From assembly GCF_000425825.1 (NCBI RefSeq), contig NZ_AUEE01000003.1, positions 62,001 through 126,000 of the forward strand: a stretch of 64,000 nucleotides of DNA, read 5' to 3'. The notes below the pieces were generated by a model. That model had not been told where the DNA came from and did not search any database. It saw nothing but the letters and a program-made list of their open reading frames with translations. A program made the translations under genes and the position numbers. Positions within the stretch are counted from its first letter, which is position 1; each line of letters begins with the position of its first letter. Positions 62,008 through 64,000 of the stretch are shown piece after piece. This stretch comes from Jeotgalicoccus marinus DSM 19772. GTDB lineage: Bacteria > Bacillota > Bacilli > Staphylococcales > Salinicoccaceae.

Positions 62008-62327
62008 TTCGCACCCTCCTCATGATCCGTTACCGTTTTAAGGCCAATTACACCAAAGATTAATAAGGCAACAAAAAAGATGACTATCAGGCTAAAATCC
62101 TCACCAAATATAACAATGTCTACAACAACTGTCCCAACAGCACCAAGCCCTGCAAATACTGCATAGACTGTACTTGCTGGTAGTTTAGTAGAAACATACA
62201 CTAAAAGTAAAAAGCTCCCGACGACACCTAAACCTGTTAAAGTCCATTCATACCACGTTACTGCATACTTTAATCCACTTGCCCAGCCAATCTCAAAAAG
62301 GGCTGCTAATACAACTAATAACCACAT
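62004..62327 (-). CDS. SMR-family guanidinium exporter subunit
   Basis: 107-aa SMR protein, first gene of the pair. Essential glutamate E12 (ALFEIGWASGLKYA), STVYAVFAGLGAVGTVVVDIVIFGEDFS, and a charged tail DHEEGAK. Antiparallel partners of the YkkCD type usually differ in loop charge, consistent with the two proteins here. The ATG at 62327 follows AAAAGGAGC just after the riboswitch terminator. Function as a guanidinium/H+ antiporter is inferred from the riboswitch and family. Confidence 0.88.
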   Translation of the reverse strand: MWLLVVLAALFEIGWASGLKYAVTWYEWTLTGLGVVGSFLLLVYVSTKLPASTVYAVFAGLGAVGTVVVDIVIFGEDFSLIVIFFVALLIFGVIGLKTVTDHEEGAK

Positions 62328-62357
62328 ACCAATGCTCCTTTTCTTTGTTTTAGAGCG

Positions 62358-62401
62358 AAAAAAGCCTGGGAGAATAACATTCGTTACTCTCCCAGGCTTT
62401 T
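62358..62401 (-). terminator. Riboswitch expression-platform terminator
   Basis: Stem AAAAGCCTGGGAGAGTAAC / GTTATTCTCCCAGGCTTTTTT on the reverse strand with a 4-nt loop. Its 5' arm is the conserved 3' part of the guanidine aptamer, so ligand binding prevents termination. Confidence 0.92.
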
Positions 62402-62472
62402 GTCCCTCCGTGTACCGGATAATCCGGCGTTTTCTCTCGGTCCAGACTTATTTTCATAACGGAACCCTAGAA
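62358..62472 (-). promoter_or_regulatory. Guanidine-I (ykkC) riboswitch
   Basis: Reverse strand reads CTAGGGTTCCG (62460-62470), then CTGGACCGAGAGAAAAC, a variable hairpin (GCCGGATTATCCGGT), ACACGGAGGGACAAAAGCC and GGGAGA. These are the conserved blocks of the ykkC/guanidine-I class as I know it. The aptamer's 3' block overlaps a terminator arm, so the switch turns transcription on with guanidine. It controls the two SMR genes downstream. Confidence 0.93.
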
Positions 62473-62493
62473 AACTTTTATAGAATTCATTTT

Positions 62494-62522
62494 ATAATAA
62501 TACATCGTGAATTTTTTGTCAA
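62494..62522 (-). promoter_or_regulatory. Promoter of the guanidine-responsive operon
   Basis: TTGACA (62517-62522) overlaps the stop codon of the upstream methyltransferase gene; 17-nt spacer; TATTAT (62494-62499), about 24 nt before the aptamer. Confidence 0.75.
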
Positions 62523-63289
62523 ACTTCTATGATTCCATAATGAAACTTACTCGATTCTCTTTTAACTTGTTTAAAGCCTAATGCTTCAAACCTAGGACTT
62601 CTGTAGTGATCTTTAAGAATCACTTTTTTTTTTGCCACTCTCTGTGCCTCTTCTACAGCTTTAGTCGTTAGACCTTGATTTGCTACAGTAGCAATAGCCT
62701 GTATTCCTTGTGACTCCTCTATTTCTGTTGAAAACATCGGGTCGAAATATACGATATCTATACTGGAATCCTCAAGGTTTTCTAAATATTTTACATGATC
62801 ACTATGGATGACTTCTATTTGCCTCATACTGCTTATAATTTCATCTAAGTGACTTTTATATTGATTCATTCCTTCTTTTAACATGACATAGAGTGAAAAG
62901 TCTTTCTCAATGGCATACACTTTTCCTGTCTGACCAACTGCCATTCCTGCAATAATGCTGTCAGCCCCGAGGCCTGCTGTACAATCAAGAAATGTCATTC
63001 CTTGGTCTAGCCTCGATGTTTCAACTAAGGCATCAACTTCACCTTTAATGATGCGTTTCGCCCTAACCATAGCAAAGTTTGGGTGATAGACAATCGGTTT
63101 TTCTACGCCTGACAGCTTAATACTGATACTGTCTGAACTTACAACCAATATATCGTCGTTATATCGTTCCTCTATAGCTGATATAGAGCGTTTCTCTCTA
63201 TTTAAAAATACCAGTTTGTAACGCGTAGCGATGTCTATTGCTAAAGCCAAAGTTTCCTGTGAATAACGACCTGCAGTTGTCACAATCAT
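62519..63289 (-). CDS. RsmJ-like class I SAM methyltransferase
   Basis: 256-aa SAM-dependent methyltransferase resembling RsmJ, which modifies guanosine in 16S rRNA. MTFLDCTAGLGADSIIAGMAVGQTGKVYAIEKDFSLYVMLKEG is the SAM-binding motif I-II; IDIVYFDPMFSTEIEES holds the (D/N)PP-like DPMF catalytic motif; PNFAMVRAKRIIKG precedes it. ATG 63289 (MIVTTAGRYS) is preceded by GGGG at 8 nt; six further codons upstream are open. Target RNA is inferred. The promoter of the SMR operon overlaps its stop codon. Confidence 0.75.
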   Translation of the reverse strand: MIVTTAGRYSQETLALAIDIATRYKLVFLNREKRSISAIEERYNDDILVVSSDSISIKLSGVEKPIVYHPNFAMVRAKRIIKGEVDALVETSRLDQGMTFLDCTAGLGADSIIAGMAVGQTGKVYAIEKDFSLYVMLKEGMNQYKSHLDEIISSMRQIEVIHSDHVKYLENLEDSSIDIVYFDPMFSTEIEESQGIQAIATVANQGLTTKAVEEAQRVAKKKVILKDHYRSPRFEALGFKQVKRESSKFHYGIIEV

Positions 63290-63377
63290 CGCCAAGACCC
63301 CTATCAAAATTGTTTATGTATGTATTTTATCATGGTAATATATTTTTATAGTACTAATAACGAAAAGAGGCTATCCA

Positions 63378-63926
63378 ATGACATTAAAACAAGAGCTAAA
63401 TGCTGAAGAAAAAGAAACGTTAATTGCCAAACTAAAATCTCGTTTTGATACTCACCAAGAAAGACATGAGTCTTTATCATTTGAAGATATTGAATCTCGT
63501 CTTGACGACAAAAAACTTGTAACACTTTACAACATGGAAGTCACTGAAGGTGAACCCGATGTCATTGTTTTAGACGGTGAGCTCCATTTTGTAGATTGTT
63601 CTAAAGAGAGCCCTAAAGGTAGACGTAGCGTTTGCTATGACCGCCAAGCTTTAGAAGCGCGTAAAAAGTATAAACCTGATAACTCGGCTGTCGATCTCGC
63701 TAATGAGATTGGTATAGAGATTCTAAGTGAAGATGATTACAGAACCCTACAAGAAGTTGGAGAATTTGACCTTAAATCATCTAGTTGGATTGTTACACCT
63801 GAAAAAATCCGTTTCCTAGGTGGTGCACTCTTCTCTGACCGACGTTACGATAGTATCTTCGTATACCACAATGGCGCAGATTCGTATTATGGCGCTAGAG
63901 GGTTTAGAGGAAAACTTAAAATATAA
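63378..63926 (+). CDS. DUF4256-family protein
   Basis: 182-aa soluble protein I recognise as DUF4256. The N-terminal helical part (KLKSRFDTHQERHESLSFEDIESRL) is followed by FVDCSKESPKGRRSVCYDRQALEARKKYKPDNSAVDLANEIGIEILSEDDYRTLQEVGEFDLKSSSWIVTPEKIRFLGGALFSDRRYDSIFVYHNGADSYYGARGFRG. No function is established. Weak GAGGC site before ATG 63378; terminator directly after the stop. Confidence 0.85.
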   Translation: MTLKQELNAEEKETLIAKLKSRFDTHQERHESLSFEDIESRLDDKKLVTLYNMEVTEGEPDVIVLDGELHFVDCSKESPKGRRSVCYDRQALEARKKYKPDNSAVDLANEIGIEILSEDDYRTLQEVGEFDLKSSSWIVTPEKIRFLGGALFSDRRYDSIFVYHNGADSYYGARGFRGKLKI

Positions 63927-63951
63927 AAAAGAGGGAGACTCCCTCTTTTTT
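63925..63951. terminator. Terminator after the DUF4256 gene
   Basis: AAAAAAGAGGGA / TCCCTCTTTTTT with a 3-nt loop, overlapping the stop codons of both converging genes. Confidence 0.88.
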
Positions 63952-64000
63952 CATTTGTCATCAATTATTTCTTTTAAGACTACAGCTTGATTGTAATGTT
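63951..64000 (-). CDS. 3' end of an unidentified gene
   Basis: A reverse-strand frame enters from the window end and reads HYNQAVVLKEIIDDK before a TGA at 63951-63953, immediately at the shared terminator. The position of the stop relative to the bidirectional terminator supports a real converging gene, but 15 residues are too few to name it. Confidence 0.35.
   Translation of the reverse strand, partial: HYNQAVVLKEIIDDK

Overview
The window is a 64 kb chromosomal segment from a low-GC Gram-positive bacterium. It fits Staphylococcaceae best, probably near Jeotgalicoccus/Salinicoccus rather than Staphylococcus itself. Reasons: an S10-spc ribosomal operon start; a FemX/FmhB-type peptidoglycan glycyltransferase; an SE1561-type small protein; a NorA-like efflux pump of NorA length; a SagB-like membrane glucosaminidase; YtoQ and DUF4256 proteins; frequent TTG/GTG starts behind strong GGAGG sites; and short intergenic regions with perfect bidirectional terminators. 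The genus is inferred from memory of protein families, not from a search. No phage, IS element, CRISPR array, tRNA or rRNA was seen; it looks like ordinary core chromosome.

Layout: 1-3.3 kb, reverse-strand rpsJ-rplC-rplD-rplW-rplB-rpsS with a structured leader and a palindrome-spaced promoter. 3.3-9.1 kb, purine permease, YczE-type protein, a DHA1 exporter with two tiny membrane proteins, femX and a third tiny membrane protein. 9.1-14.2 kb, NadR-like enzyme and a serine module (class V aminotransferase, SerA, convergent HAD phosphatase). 14.4-19 kb, Na/phosphate symporter, orphan glnA and an NSS transporter. 19-24.7 kb, formate-type molybdoenzyme, an OFA exporter broken by an in-frame stop, FdhD and a glucosaminidase. 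24.9-30 kb, YuiF-type antiporter, MetA and the aromatic locus (DAHP synthase, chorismate mutase, divergent TyrA). 30-36.6 kb, GuaC, a RacA-like HTH protein, a transsulfuration enzyme, Mqo, a HAD-IB phosphatase and YtoQ. 36.7-46.7 kb, carbon and ion transport (PutP, YeiH, DASS, PfoR-like), aldehyde dehydrogenase, MFS, GNAT and MarR. 46.7-50.5 kb, a two-component system flanked by two PepSY proteins. 50.6-64 kb, AlkD-like repair, DegV/FakB, AbgT plus M20 amidase, BCCT, a D-threonine-aldolase-type PLP enzyme, CDF exporter, NorA, ferredoxin-NADP reductase, a guanidine-I riboswitch with paired SMR exporters, an RsmJ-like methyltransferase and DUF4256.

The strongest candidate for something undescribed is the 290-nt leader of the DAHP synthase gene (28665-28985, reverse strand). 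It has a consensus promoter (TTGACA-17-TATAAT), a well-placed Shine-Dalgarno and an 18-codon leader peptide ending in Leu-Tyr-Phe-Ser-Tyr-Phe. After these come seven RNA segments that can pair in two mutually exclusive registers, the last forming an intrinsic terminator just before the gene. It reads as a translation-coupled attenuator sensing Tyr/Phe supply, with no T-box motif. Other notable points are the split OFA gene, the guanidine riboswitch, the PepSY-TCS-PepSY cluster with an in-frame 18-bp repeat, phased direct repeats upstream of mqo, and palindromes that fill promoter spacers. Coordinates of short sites may be off by a base; every functional call rests on reading the sequence and family knowledge only.
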